NCBI GenBank assembly: GCA_029973955.1
Contig: JARKQJ010000145.1
Span: forward strand, 1 to 64,000
Direction: 5' to 3'
From: Paludibaculum sp.
Lineage (GTDB): Bacteria; Acidobacteriota; Terriglobia; Bryobacterales; Bryobacteraceae
Length of the DNA: 64,000 nucleotides
Positions 43,634-54,658 of this stretch are shown piece after piece. Below the pieces are notes generated by a model, which saw only the letters and a program-made list of their open reading frames with translations, did not search any database and was not told the DNA's origin. How positions within the stretch are numbered: the stretch's first letter is position 1; the number at the start of each line of letters is the position of its first letter. A program made the position numbers and the translations under genes.

Positions 43634-45634
43634 ATGGCCGTTCGTGCCTGGCTCAACCAACTGCGCAACCTCGGAAAACTGGAGAGGGTATTCGTCGTCC
43701 TCGTGCTGCTGGCCCTCGCCGGCCAGTGGTGGAAGCCGGGCAGCCTGCTGCTCCTGCTTGTCCAGGCGGCCGCCCTCATTACCGGCCTGGCCCTCCTCTG
43801 GCGCTTCGGCATTCGCGTCGTCCGTCTAGCCATCTGGCGCCTGCGCAATCGCCTCATGATGGCCTACCTCTTCATCGCGGTAGTGCCCATGCTCATGCTG
43901 GCCGTGCTCACTCTTGCCGGCGCCTGGGCCGTCTCCGGCCAGATCGCCGCCTATCTGTTGAGCGTTGAAATGGATCGCCGGATCGTGCAACTCAAGACCG
44001 TTGCCGATTCTCTCGGCCGAGTCGCCCCGGCGGCGCGCATCGAGGCCATCCGGCGCGCCGGCTTCGTCTTCCGCGACCGTTTCCCCGGTGTCGAAATCCT
44101 CGTCCGCGACGCCGGCGGCAATACCGTTCGCTACCCCGACGATTCCGTCCTCCCGGAGCCGCCCTCCGGCCACCCCGAATCCGCCGGCCTCCTCATCCGC
44201 GAGCGCACTTTCTACCTCTGGGTCCACCTCGGTGGGCCCCGCTCCGAAGTCGTCATCTCCGTCCCCGTCACGCGCGTGTTCCTGCAGGGCCTCGTGCCCC
44301 GCCTCGGTGACATCCAGCTCACTCCGCTCGGCCTGCGCGCCGGCGAACTCCGGGGCGTCGAAGCGCGCCTGCACACTCCTCTCCCGGAAGAGTCCGCCCA
44401 GGCCGCCATGCTCGCCGGCGGCGTGCCGGATCCGGTCAACCTCATGGACCTGCCCCTCAAATGGGGCGTCACTCTGCAGGCCGCCGATTGGATCAATCCC
44501 GCCCAGGCCCGCACCGTCTTCCTCGGTGTCGCCACCCGCATCTCCGGCCCGCTTAGCGTGATGTTCAGCGTAGATACCAGCAGCACCGGGCCCACCATGC
44601 TCATTCTCTTCACGGTGGCCACCCTGATCTTCCTGCTCGTTGAAATCTCTTCCGTGTGGATCGGCGTCAACCTCTCCCGCACCATCACCTCCGCCGTGCA
44701 CGACCTCTACGAAGCCACGGTCCGCATCCGCGAAGGCGATCTCAGCCACCGCATCCAGGTCAACGGCAACGATCAGCTTGCCGAACTCGGTACCTCGTTC
44801 AACATCATGGCCGGCAACCTCCAGCGCCTCCTCAGCTCGGAGAAGGAGCGCCAGCGCCTCCAGGCCGAACTCGAGATCGCCCGCGAAGTCCAGGCCCAAC
44901 TCCACCCCAAGCCCATCCCCGGCCTCGGCCGCCTCAAAGTCGCCAGCATCTGCAACGCCGCCCGCATGGTCTCCGGCGACTACTTCGACTACCAGGCCGT
45001 ATCGGACTCGCAACTCGCTGTCGTCCTCGGTGACGTTGCCGGCAAGGGCATCTCCGCGGCCCTTCTCATGGCCACCCTGCAGTCCGCCATGCGCAGCCAG
45101 CTCCGCCACTGCATGGAGACCGCGCAGGCCGCCGCCGTCGGCATGGGCGGCGGCTACGGTGCCCCCAAAGTCTCCACCGCCAAGCTTGTTTCCAACCTCA
45201 ATCAGCAGCTCTACGCCTCCACCGCGCCCGAAAAGTACGCCACCTTCTTCTTCTCCGTCTACGACGATTCCACCGAGGTTCTCACCTATACCAATGCCGG
45301 CCACCTCTCCCCCATCCTGGTCCGCCAGGGGAAGGCCATTTACCTCGATTCCAACGGCATGGTGGTCGGCGCCTTCCCCTTCGCCCGCTACGGCGAAAGC
45401 ACCATCAAACTGGAGTCCGGTGACCTCCTCGTCTTCTATACCGATGGAATCACTGAACCCGAAAACGCCTACGGCGAGCAGTTCGGCGAAGATCGCCTCG
45501 AACGCTTCCTCATCGACAACTCCGACCGCTCCGAATCCGAACTCGCCGCCCTGGTCGTCGAAGAGGTGGTCAAGTGGACCGCCTCTCCCGAACTGCAGGA
45601 CGATATGACCATGCTTGTCGCCAGAAAAGTGTGA
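43634..45634 (+). CDS. Membrane sensor with HAMP and PP2C (SpoIIE/RsbU-type) phosphatase domain
   Basis: A 666-residue inner-membrane protein. Membrane segments lie at about residues 17-65 (two hydrophobic helices), 75-100 and 315-345; a periplasmic sensor-like region occupies 110-310. A HAMP segment follows (NLSRTITSAVHDLYEATVRIREGDLSHRIQV), then a helical linker EKERQRLQAELEIAREVQAQLHPK typical of RsbU proteins, and a PP2C domain with GDYFDY, DVAGKGISAALLMATLQ, TNAGHLSPIL and DDMTMLVARK. It would dephosphorylate an anti-anti-sigma protein in a partner-switching stress pathway. No STAS or RsbW partner is nearby. Confidence 0.92.
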   Translation: MAVRAWLNQLRNLGKLERVFVVLVLLALAGQWWKPGSLLLLLVQAAALITGLALLWRFGIRVVRLAIWRLRNRLMMAYLFIAVVPMLMLAVLTLAGAWAVSGQIAAYLLSVEMDRRIVQLKTVADSLGRVAPAARIEAIRRAGFVFRDRFPGVEILVRDAGGNTVRYPDDSVLPEPPSGHPESAGLLIRERTFYLWVHLGGPRSEVVISVPVTRVFLQGLVPRLGDIQLTPLGLRAGELRGVEARLHTPLPEESAQAAMLAGGVPDPVNLMDLPLKWGVTLQAADWINPAQARTVFLGVATRISGPLSVMFSVDTSSTGPTMLILFTVATLIFLLVEISSVWIGVNLSRTITSAVHDLYEATVRIREGDLSHRIQVNGNDQLAELGTSFNIMAGNLQRLLSSEKERQRLQAELEIAREVQAQLHPKPIPGLGRLKVASICNAARMVSGDYFDYQAVSDSQLAVVLGDVAGKGISAALLMATLQSAMRSQLRHCMETAQAAAVGMGGGYGAPKVSTAKLVSNLNQQLYASTAPEKYATFFFSVYDDSTEVLTYTNAGHLSPILVRQGKAIYLDSNGMVVGAFPFARYGESTIKLESGDLLVFYTDGITEPENAYGEQFGEDRLERFLIDNSDRSESELAALVVEEVVKWTASPELQDDMTMLVARKV

Positions 45635-45651
45635 AATGAGGTAGCTGTGAA

Positions 45652-46665
45652 GTGAGGAAGATCCTCGGCAACGGACTTCTCGCCGTGAGCGCCGCCATCG
45701 TGCTCACCCTCGTCCTCGGCACGCTCGGCTTCGTCTACATCGCGGATTACCCCTGGCTCGATGCTTTCTACATGGCGGTCTTCACCGCCACCACCGTCGG
45801 CTACGGCGAACTGCACGCCATGAGCCCGGCCGCCCGCATCTTTAACTCTGTCTATATCCTGCTCAGCGTCGGCCTCCTGTTCCTCGCCATCGGCCTCATG
45901 ACGCAGCGGATCGTCGCCGCCCAGTTCGGCAATCTCTTCGAGAAGAGGCGCATGAAGAAGATGATCGAGAAGCTCGACAAACACTACATCATCTGCGGCT
46001 TCGGCCGCGTCGGCCGCGTCGCCGCCGCGGAACTCCACACAGCCGGCGCGCAGGTCGTCATCATCGATCGCAGCGAGGAACGTGTCTCCTGGGCCATCCG
46101 CCTCGGCTACCTCGGCTGCCTCGGGGACTCCACCCGCGATGAGACCCTCCGCGAAGTCCACATCGAACGCGCCGCCGGGCTCGTGGCCGCCCTCGCCACG
46201 GACGCCGACAACCTCTTCGCCGTCATCTCCGCCAAAACTCTCAATCCCGCCATCCGCGTCTCAGCCCGCGCCGCCGAAGAAGAAGCCGAGCGCAAAATGC
46301 GCCAGGTGGGCGCCGACAACGTCTTCGCTCCCTATACAGCCGCCGGCACCCGCCTCGCTCAATCGCTCCTGAAGCCGCACGTCCGCCAGTTTCTCGATTT
46401 CGCCACCACGCCGCTCGGCGTCGACGTCCGTATCGAACAGGTGGAGGTGGCCGAAGTCAGCAACCTGGTGGGCAAGAGTCTCGCCGAAGCCCGCATCCGT
46501 GGCGAGATGCACGTCATCGTTCTCGCCATCCGCCGCTCCAGCGGCACCATGGAGTTCAACCCCCCAGCCGAAGCCTTGATTTGCGCCAAGGACTACCTCA
46601 TCGTCATGGGGGAGCCCGACCCCCTCCGCCGCCTGGAGGCGCGCGTCACTGGAGTCACCGCATGA
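45652..46665 (+). CDS. Potassium channel with RCK (TrkA-N/TrkA-C) domains
   Basis: A 337-residue two-helix K+ channel of the MthK/YugO type. Helices are at about residues 8-30 and 67-88; the pore helix and selectivity filter read FTATTVGYGELHAM at 43-56, with TVGYG the K+ filter. From residue about 105 an RCK N domain starts: HYIICGFGRVGRVAAAELHTAG with GxGxxG NAD-binding motif. TrkA-C follows at about 250-335 with VEVAEVSNLVGKSLAEARI. A GTG start at 45652; the stop overlaps nnr (ATGA). Regulation by NAD(H), ATP or Ca2+ is expected of the family but not known here. Confidence 0.92.
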   Translation: MRKILGNGLLAVSAAIVLTLVLGTLGFVYIADYPWLDAFYMAVFTATTVGYGELHAMSPAARIFNSVYILLSVGLLFLAIGLMTQRIVAAQFGNLFEKRRMKKMIEKLDKHYIICGFGRVGRVAAAELHTAGAQVVIIDRSEERVSWAIRLGYLGCLGDSTRDETLREVHIERAAGLVAALATDADNLFAVISAKTLNPAIRVSARAAEEEAERKMRQVGADNVFAPYTAAGTRLAQSLLKPHVRQFLDFATTPLGVDVRIEQVEVAEVSNLVGKSLAEARIRGEMHVIVLAIRRSSGTMEFNPPAEALICAKDYLIVMGEPDPLRRLEARVTGVTA

Positions 46666-48134
46666 AAGTTCTCACTCCCGCGCAGATGCGCGAAGTCGAT
46701 CGCCTCACCATCGAGGCGGGCATCCCCGGCCTCATCCTCATGGAGAACGCCGGCTGCCGCTTCGTCGAGTTTCTGGAGCGCCGCTTCGCCCCCCTCTCCC
46801 GCCACCGCATTGTCATTATCTGCGGTAAGGGCAACAACGGCGGCGACGGCCTGGTCATCGCCCGCCAGTTGAAAACCCGTATCGGTCCCACGTCCCTCGA
46901 TGTCGTTCTCGGCTGGGGCCCCGGGGAGTTCCGCGGCGAGGCGGCTGAGAACTGGAAGATGCTGGAGGCCGTCGGCGTCCCGGCTTCCACCGAAATCACT
47001 CCTCGCATGAGGGCCGCCACCCTGGTCATCGACGCCCTGCTCGGCACGGGCCTCACCGGACCGGCGCGCGGCCGCGCCCTCGACCTCATCCGCGAGATGA
47101 ACGATGGCTTCCCCGCCGCCGCGCTGGTCAGTGTCGATGTGCCCTCCGGCCTCTGCGAGTCCGGCGAAAGCGTGCGTTCCTCTCACACCGTCACTTTCAC
47201 CGCGCCCAAGACTGACCTCGTTCTGCCGCCCACCTGCGATCGCGCCGGCGAGCTGCACGTCGCTCCCATCGGCATGCCCGCCGGTCTGCTCGATGAGAAC
47301 CCCGACTTCTGGCTCGAACTCATCGAGCCCGCCCATTTCCACCGCCTTCTCGAACCGCGCCCGCCCGGTTCGCATAAAGGCGACTTCGGCCACGTTCTCG
47401 TCATCGGCGGCGCCGAGGGCAAAGGAGGCGCCGCCGCCATGGCCGGTTGGGCCGCGCTCAAGTCCGGCGCGGGCCTCGTCACCGTGGCCACAGCCGAGGC
47501 CGAGCGCCGCACCGTCACTGCGCTCGCTCCTGAACTCATGACCCAAAGCTGGGATGCCGATCCCGGCGAAAAGGACGTCCTCGCCGCCGGCCCCGGGCTC
47601 GGCACGGAGCCCCATCGCGTTGCCGCCATGCAGCGCCTCTTCGCCCAGTCCGCTCTGCCTCTGGTCGTCGATGCCGATGGCCTCAATGCCCTGGCCGGCA
47701 CGGCCTTCCAGGGCCCCGGGCCCTGGCGTGTCCTCACCCCGCACCCCGGAGAAATGGCCCGCCTGGCCGGCTGCCGGACTTCCGACATCCAGGCCAATCG
47801 CATCGGCGTGGCCCAGCGCTTCGCCGTGGAGCGCCACGTTGCCCTGGTTCTCAAAGGGCAGCGCACCATCGTCGCCCTGCGCGACGGCCGTGTCTTTGTG
47901 AATCCCACCGGCACGCCCGCCATGGCCACCGCAGGCTCCGGCGATGTCCTCACCGGTCTCATCGCCGGCCTCATGGCGCAGTGGCCCGAGCACCGCGACC
48001 TCGCTCTCCTCGCCGCCGTCTGGCTTCACGGCCGCGCCGGCGAACTCGCCGCCGCCGCCCTGTCTGAACTCTCCCTCACCGCCACGGATCTGCTGCGCTT
48101 TCTCCCCGCCGCCATCCGGAATGCGCAAGCATGA
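46662..48134 (+). CDS. nnr: Bifunctional NAD(P)H-hydrate epimerase and ADP-dependent NAD(P)H-hydrate dehydratase
   Basis: A 490-residue metabolite-repair enzyme. Residues 1-215 are the YjeF_N epimerase (MKVLTPAQMREVDRLTI, IICGKGNNGGDGLVIARQL, DALLGTGLTGP). Residues about 225-490 are the ADP/ATP-dependent carbohydrate-kinase-like dehydratase (GHVLVIGGAEGKGGAAAMAG, GPGLGTEP, LVVDADGLNAL, TPHPGEMARL, PAMATAGSGDVLTGLIAGL). Together they recover NAD(P)HX damaged by hydration. It overlaps the K+ channel stop. The stop TGA lies inside a 20-bp tandem duplication. In many bacteria it is next to tsaE, as here. Confidence 0.96.
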   Translation: MKVLTPAQMREVDRLTIEAGIPGLILMENAGCRFVEFLERRFAPLSRHRIVIICGKGNNGGDGLVIARQLKTRIGPTSLDVVLGWGPGEFRGEAAENWKMLEAVGVPASTEITPRMRAATLVIDALLGTGLTGPARGRALDLIREMNDGFPAAALVSVDVPSGLCESGESVRSSHTVTFTAPKTDLVLPPTCDRAGELHVAPIGMPAGLLDENPDFWLELIEPAHFHRLLEPRPPGSHKGDFGHVLVIGGAEGKGGAAAMAGWAALKSGAGLVTVATAEAERRTVTALAPELMTQSWDADPGEKDVLAAGPGLGTEPHRVAAMQRLFAQSALPLVVDADGLNALAGTAFQGPGPWRVLTPHPGEMARLAGCRTSDIQANRIGVAQRFAVERHVALVLKGQRTIVALRDGRVFVNPTGTPAMATAGSGDVLTGLIAGLMAQWPEHRDLALLAAVWLHGRAGELAAAALSELSLTATDLLRFLPAAIRNAQA

Positions 48135-48160
48135 GAGGTGATGCGCAAGCATGAGAGGTG
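48121..48160 (+). repeat. Perfect 20-bp tandem duplication over the nnr stop codon
   Basis: The 20-mer starting ATGCGCAAGC occurs twice back to back (48121-48140 and 48141-48160). The first copy holds the last residues and TGA of nnr; a degenerate third copy (GCCCGAGCATGA) supplies the tsaE start. The GAGAGGTGA next to the tsaE ATG may act as its ribosome site. A slippage-type duplication is the simplest explanation. Confidence 0.85.
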
Positions 48161-48170
48161 ACGCCCGAGC

Positions 48171-48602
48171 ATGATCATCCGCAGCTTCGAAACCCGCTCC
48201 GAGGAGGAGACCATCGCCCTTGCCGCGCGGCTCGCCGCCGCTTGGACGCCCCCCTGCATCGTCCTCCTCATAGGAAATCTCGGCGCCGGCAAAACCACCT
48301 TCGCCAAGGGCGTGGCCGCCGGCATCGGCGCCGCTCGCCCCGAGGACGTCTCCAGCCCCACCTTCCCCCTGATTCATGAATACGGCGAAGACGGCGAGAT
48401 GTACCACATCGACCTCTACCGTCTAGACACCCGTGAGGAAGTGGAGACCCTCGGCCTCGACGAACTCTTCGCCCGGCCCGCCATTGTCCTTCTCGAATGG
48501 GCCGAGCGCTTCCCCGAACTCATCCCCGAAAACCGCGTCGAGATCCGCATCCAGGCGCGCGACGACGACTCCCGCCACATCGAAGTCACTGAACTTCCTT
48601 AA
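48171..48602 (+). CDS. tsaE: tRNA threonylcarbamoyladenosine biosynthesis ATPase TsaE
   Basis: A 143-residue P-loop ATPase required for the t6A37 modification of ANN-decoding tRNAs, acting with TsaB-TsaD. The Walker A motif reads LIGNLGAGKTTFAKGVAAG (GxxxxGKT at residues about 35-42), followed by SSPTFPLIHEYG with Thr/Ser near the switch region, MYHIDLYRL (Asp-Leu-Tyr-Arg, typical) and VLLEWAERFPELIP. Length is typical (140-160). It is 36 bases after nnr. tsaB and tsaD are not in the window; the carbamoyltransferase-like gene at 63087 is not TsaD. Confidence 0.96.
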   Translation: MIIRSFETRSEEETIALAARLAAAWTPPCIVLLIGNLGAGKTTFAKGVAAGIGAARPEDVSSPTFPLIHEYGEDGEMYHIDLYRLDTREEVETLGLDELFARPAIVLLEWAERFPELIPENRVEIRIQARDDDSRHIEVTELP

Positions 48603-48605
48603 ACC

Positions 48606-48725
48606 CACCGTGAGTGGGGACAGACGGCCACGTCTACGCCGGGCCGCCTTTGGCCGCCGAACCCTCTGCTGAAGCTTTCTTGCAAGCGGAAGCTCGGCGC
48701 GGGTGGCAGGCCGGCGCCCTGCTAC
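48606..48725 (+). repeat. Intergenic palindromic (REP-like) repeat, long copy
   Basis: Begins CACCGTGAGTGG after the tsaE stop. It holds a hairpin AGACG (48622-48626) / CGTCT (48631-48635), and a second one GTGGCAGG (48703-48710) / CCTGCTAC (48718-48725) with a CCGGCGC loop and one G-T pair. It shares its start and its GGCAGGCCGGCGCCC core with 43556-43594; about 80 bases between are absent there. The 3' hairpin reaches into the end of the convergent secreted-protein gene. Confidence 0.6.
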
Positions 48726-49396
48726 TGCTTCTTCGCCGGAGGCGGCGGTGTTGCCGCCGGCTTCTCCCCCGGTTTCTCCCCGGGCTTGTAGAGCGAAGGC
48801 TTCTTCTTGCCCGGCGCCACGCCTTGCTTCTCCGCCTCGATCTTGGCCTTGTCCTTCTCCGTCGCCTCTTTCTGCTCCGGAGTCATCAGCGCCTCACGCT
48901 CTTTCCTCAGATCCACTTCCTTCTGCTCCACGCTGCGCGTACGTTCCCGCAGATCCTGATCGCTCAACTCCGCACTGTCCCGCGTGGTCTCAATCGCCTG
49001 ATCCAGCGCAAACTTGTAGCGGCCCACATCCGGACCTTGCAGTTGCGCGAACTTCTCCAGCGTTTCCAGCATCTCCTTCTCGGCCTTGGCCACCGCAGCC
49101 ATGGAAGTGATCGGCTTCTGCCGCCGGATCGCGTCGTCGATGTTCGTGTCGATCGCCTCGATGATCTGCGTGTACTGCTCCAGCGTGTCGTGAATCAACC
49201 CGCTCCGCCCGGTCTTCTTCTGCGCGAAGAGCTGCTCCAGCAGATCGACCCGCTGTTGGGCGAAGCGCAGGTACAGAGGCAGACGGACGTCCGGCTCCTG
49301 GGCCACCCGCAACTGGTCCGCCTCGTCGTTGGTCAGGAAGTCCCGTTGGGCCGCCACCGGGAAGACGGTCAGGAGCAATGCAATCAGTAGCTTCAT
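48722..49396 (-). CDS. Secreted helical protein of unknown family
   Basis: A 224-residue exported protein (signal MKLLIALLLTVFPVAAQ). The body is alpha-helical and charged (residues 25-190), with regular patterns such as LYLRFAQQRVDLLEQLFAQKK and VAKAEKEMLETLEKFAQLQG, then a Lys/Pro-rich tail from about 190 with a duplicated KPGE motif and a PPPP run. I do not recognise a domain. It is the last gene of a run with the next two secreted genes. A structural envelope protein is possible. Confidence 0.7.
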   Translation of the reverse strand: MKLLIALLLTVFPVAAQRDFLTNDEADQLRVAQEPDVRLPLYLRFAQQRVDLLEQLFAQKKTGRSGLIHDTLEQYTQIIEAIDTNIDDAIRRQKPITSMAAVAKAEKEMLETLEKFAQLQGPDVGRYKFALDQAIETTRDSAELSDQDLRERTRSVEQKEVDLRKEREALMTPEQKEATEKDKAKIEAEKQGVAPGKKKPSLYKPGEKPGEKPAATPPPPAKKQ

Positions 49397-49413
49397 CCAG
49401 AACCTCCGGGGTC

Positions 49414-49851
49414 CTATTTGTCCATCACGCCGAGCAGGAACTCTTCGTGGATCACCGCCACCTGGTCGCGCGCCTTCTCCGCCGCCGGCCGGTCATCCAT
49501 GCTGAGCGCAAGCACCAGATCGCCGAGCAGCCGCTCGATCTCCCGCGACTTTAACTCGCCTTTCTTATACTGCTTGCCGAGCTTGGACGGCTTGACCCCA
49601 ATCGCGCGCAGCGACTCCAGCGCCACTTCGCAGCTCCCCGTGATGCCGTCGAGCATCTTCTGTAGATCCGCGCGGCTTCCGCTGTCTTTCACCAGTTGCC
49701 GCGCCGCCGCCGCCTGGTTCTCCGCCAGCGCGATCGCCAGTTCAAAACGCCTCTTCGGATCGGATTCCTTGCGGATCTCTTCCAGGCTTGTAGCGGGAGG
49801 CTGGCCTCCTGCCAGCATCGCCGTCAGCGCCACCAGCATCAGCTTCATCAT
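49414..49851 (-). CDS. Small secreted helical protein of unknown family
   Basis: A 145-residue protein with a signal peptide (MMKLMLVALTAMLAGGQ) and five or six helices, including FELAIALAENQAAAARQLV and REIERLLGDLVLALSMDDRPAAEKA. No catalytic motif is seen. ATG overlaps the stop of the TPR gene upstream (about four bases). With the downstream protein it forms a pair of similar-looking secreted helical proteins. Confidence 0.7.
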   Translation of the reverse strand: MMKLMLVALTAMLAGGQPPATSLEEIRKESDPKRRFELAIALAENQAAAARQLVKDSGSRADLQKMLDGITGSCEVALESLRAIGVKPSKLGKQYKKGELKSREIERLLGDLVLALSMDDRPAAEKARDQVAVIHEEFLLGVMDK

Positions 49852-50960
49852 CTCGCCACCTTTGCCAAGGCCTTGGCCCGTTCCCGTGCCTTGAACTCTT
49901 CATCCGGAAACTTTCCCTGGCTCATCGACAGGAACTTCTCGTACGATTCCAGCGCCGGTCTGTGCTGCCTCAGTGCATCCAGCATGGTTGCCCGGAAATA
50001 ATAATACGCCGGAGTCTCCCCATTCAATTCACGCGCCTTCTCCAGGGTCATCAGCCCCTGCTCGTAGCGCTTCGTCAGCAGCAGCATCGCCGTCAGTTCG
50101 TTCCAGGCATCGCCTGCCGCCGGCTTCACCTTCACAGCGGCCAGGAACTGCGGCAGGGCCTCTTCGTAGCGCTTCTGGTCGCGCAGCAGCCTGCCGTAGA
50201 AGAGCCGCATGTCGAAGTTGCCCGGTTCCGCTTCCACCAGCTTTGCCGCCAGCGCGATCGCCTCTTCCGGGTTCTTGTTCCGCAAGTGAGCCGTCGCCAG
50301 CGCAAACAGGACCGCCGGTGTCGGGCTGCTCTTCCGCGCCAGTTCCAGGGCCTCGATCGCCTTCGGATACTCCCCTGCGTTGATCAGCAGGACGCCCCGC
50401 CGCTCCTGCGCCGCGGCGTTGTCCGGGTAGCGGGCATAGATCTCCGCCGCCTTCGCCGGCTGCTTGGTCTTCTCGTACAGGTCCGCCAGTTCCAGGCCCA
50501 GTCCCTCGTCCTTCGGGTTGAGTTCCAGGGATTTCGCAAACGCCGCCGCCGCCTTGACGAAGTCGCTCTGGCCTGAGGCCGCGCGTCCGGCCAGGTATAG
50601 CGCCTTCGGGTCTTCCGGCTTTGTCTGCAGGCACGCATCGAGCAGCGTGGATGCTTCGCCGAACTGCTCCCCTTTTACCAGCAACTGCGCCAGATTGAGC
50701 CGCGCCTCGTACAGGTCCGGCTTCAGTTCGAGCGCCTTGCGGAATCCCGCCATCGCCTCCACGTCGTTGCCTGCCAGTGACTGCGCCAGCGCCAGGTTGA
50801 ACCGGATTGCGATGCTCTCCGGGTTCTTCTCCGCCAAAGGCTTCAGCAGTTCCACCGCCTGCGCATACCGCCCCGCGTCCAGGTGCGCACCCGCTTCCGC
50901 CAGCGGATCACCCTGCTGGAAAACGAGCAGCGCGCCAAGCATCAACCCGGCTAGGTCCAC
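49848..50960 (-). CDS. Exported tetratricopeptide-repeat protein
   Basis: A 370-residue protein with a short hydrophobic start (DLAGLMLGALLVFQ) and about nine TPR units from residue 20 to 350, for example AGRYAQAVELLKPLAEKNPE, AMAGFRKALELKPDLYEARLN, KAAAAFAKSLELNPKDEGLGL and AIALAAKLVEAEPGNFDMRL. TPRs mediate protein-protein contacts, here likely in the periplasm or envelope. GTG start at 50960; ATG 18 bases downstream is another option. Forms an operon with the two secreted helical genes. Confidence 0.9.
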   Translation of the reverse strand: MDLAGLMLGALLVFQQGDPLAEAGAHLDAGRYAQAVELLKPLAEKNPESIAIRFNLALAQSLAGNDVEAMAGFRKALELKPDLYEARLNLAQLLVKGEQFGEASTLLDACLQTKPEDPKALYLAGRAASGQSDFVKAAAAFAKSLELNPKDEGLGLELADLYEKTKQPAKAAEIYARYPDNAAAQERRGVLLINAGEYPKAIEALELARKSSPTPAVLFALATAHLRNKNPEEAIALAAKLVEAEPGNFDMRLFYGRLLRDQKRYEEALPQFLAAVKVKPAAGDAWNELTAMLLLTKRYEQGLMTLEKARELNGETPAYYYFRATMLDALRQHRPALESYEKFLSMSQGKFPDEEFKARERAKALAKVAR

Positions 50961-50969
50961 GACTCCATT

Positions 50970-51140
50970 CTATCCGCCCCGCTCCAGCTTTACCGTAGTC
51001 TGGCCATTGTGCGTCAATGCCACCGAGAAACCGTCGGAACTCACCGTCACGGCGGCCGGCGGCAGCGGCGGAATTGTTCTCACAATCGCGCGGTCTCGCA
51101 TGCCCCAGATCGCCAGTTGGTCCGGATTCGCCGCAACCAT
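50970..51140 (-). CDS. Small hypothetical protein or remnant downstream of pyrG
   Basis: A 56-residue reading frame (MVAANPDQLAIWGMRD then TIPPLPPAAVTVSSDG and SVALTHNGQTTVKLERGG) with protein-like composition and alternating strands reminiscent of the last blade of a beta-propeller. The frame stays open back through pyrG but without a good start before ATG 51140, and no ribosome site is clear. It may be a fragment of a longer secreted or WD40-like protein. Existence as a gene is uncertain. Confidence 0.35.
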   Translation of the reverse strand: MVAANPDQLAIWGMRDRAIVRTIPPLPPAAVTVSSDGFSVALTHNGQTTVKLERGG

Positions 51141-51223
51141 GATGATCGAGTCCTGGGGCTGGTCCGGCGCCGTCAGGCCTGGTATCGAAAGTGCGCCGGC
51201 AGCCGCCTCCCGGGCTTCCTCTC

Positions 51224-53606
<2,383 letters not shown>

Positions 53607-53626
53607 AATCGAGAATAGCACAAAAA

Positions 53627-53653
53627 GGGGCCATGTTATACTTGGGAGGCCCC
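53627..53653. promoter_or_regulatory. Promoter with -10 inside an inverted repeat between kdsB and the VWFA genes
   Basis: GGGGCC (53627-53632) and GGCCCC (53648-53653) form a perfect 6-bp inverted repeat around TGTTATACT, an extended -10 (TG-n-TATACT at 53635-53642) for the rightward VWFA gene. The rightward transcript would start about 53649 and the ATG lies at 53669. No convincing -35 is seen. The dyad could be an operator, or an RNA hairpin if the start site is upstream. Confidence 0.35.
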
Positions 53654-53668
53654 AAAGTGAGGCGGGCT

Positions 53669-54658
53669 ATGAATAAGCGGGTAAGTCCTTTATTTATCTG
53701 TCTCTTGGCCTTCGGTTTCGTCTTCCTCGCCGGCGTCGCTGCACAGCAGCCGAGACCCCAGATTACACCGCGCCCCAGGCCTGCCTCCGAAGTGCCCGAA
53801 AACGAACGGATTACGCCCAATATTCGCATCGACACCAACCAGGTGTTGATCCCCGTCACCGTCACCACCCCGCTCAATCAGTTCGTCACCGGAATGGAAA
53901 AGGAGAACTTCCGCCTCTTCGAAGACAAGGTGGAGCAGGAGATCGACTACTTCGCCAGTTTCGACGCGCCGCTCTCCATCGGCCTGGTCTTCGATGCCAG
54001 CGGTTCCATGGGCAGCAAGCTGACCAAGAGCCGCCAGGCCGCCGCCCAGTTTTTCAAGACCGCCAACCCCGAGGACGAGTTCTTCCTCATCCAGTTTAAC
54101 GACCGGCCGCAACTCGTGGTCCCCTTCACCCAGAACACCGAAGACATTCAAAGCCGGCTCACCTTCACCCAGGCCAAGGGCCGCACCGCCCTGCTCGACG
54201 GCATCTACCAGGCGCTCCAGACCCTGAAGAAGGGCCGCAATCCTCGGCGGGCGCTGATCATCATCTCCGACGGCGGCGACAACTCCAGCCGCTATACCGA
54301 GAACGAAGTCCGCAACCTGCTCAAGGAAGCCGACGCCCAGATGTACGCCATCGGCATCTTCGAGCCGATCGGCTCGCGCGGCCGCACGGCCGAGGAACTC
54401 TCCGGTCCCGGCCTTCTCAGCGAACTCGCCGAGATGACCGGCGGCCGCCATTACCCCGTCGATAACCTCAACGATCTGCCTGACATCGCGGCCAAGATCG
54501 GCATCGTGCTGCGCAATCAATACGTGCTCGGCTACACGTCCAAAAACCTTACTCGCGACGGGAAGTACCGCCGAGTCACGGTAAAATTAAACCAGCCGCG
54601 TGGATTGCCGCCTCTGCGGGCAATGCACCGGCAAGGATACTATGCACCAAACCAGTAG
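53669..54658 (+). CDS. VWFA-related domain protein (acidobacterial type), exported
   Basis: A 329-residue secreted protein with a signal peptide (PLFICLLAFGFVFLAGVAAQ). The acidobacterial VWFA family features are seen: ITPNIRIDTNQVLIPVTV, FRLFEDKVEQEIDYFASFDAP, then the metal-site strand LVFDASGSMGSK with intact DxSxS, TAKGRTALLDGIYQAL, LIIISDGGDNSS and the end QYVLGYTSKNLTRDGKYRRV. ATG 53669 follows GAGGCGGGCT. It overlaps the second VWFA gene by 17 bases. Role unknown; extracellular protein or metal-dependent binding is likely. Confidence 0.88.
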   Translation: MNKRVSPLFICLLAFGFVFLAGVAAQQPRPQITPRPRPASEVPENERITPNIRIDTNQVLIPVTVTTPLNQFVTGMEKENFRLFEDKVEQEIDYFASFDAPLSIGLVFDASGSMGSKLTKSRQAAAQFFKTANPEDEFFLIQFNDRPQLVVPFTQNTEDIQSRLTFTQAKGRTALLDGIYQALQTLKKGRNPRRALIIISDGGDNSSRYTENEVRNLLKEADAQMYAIGIFEPIGSRGRTAEELSGPGLLSELAEMTGGRHYPVDNLNDLPDIAAKIGIVLRNQYVLGYTSKNLTRDGKYRRVTVKLNQPRGLPPLRAMHRQGYYAPNQ

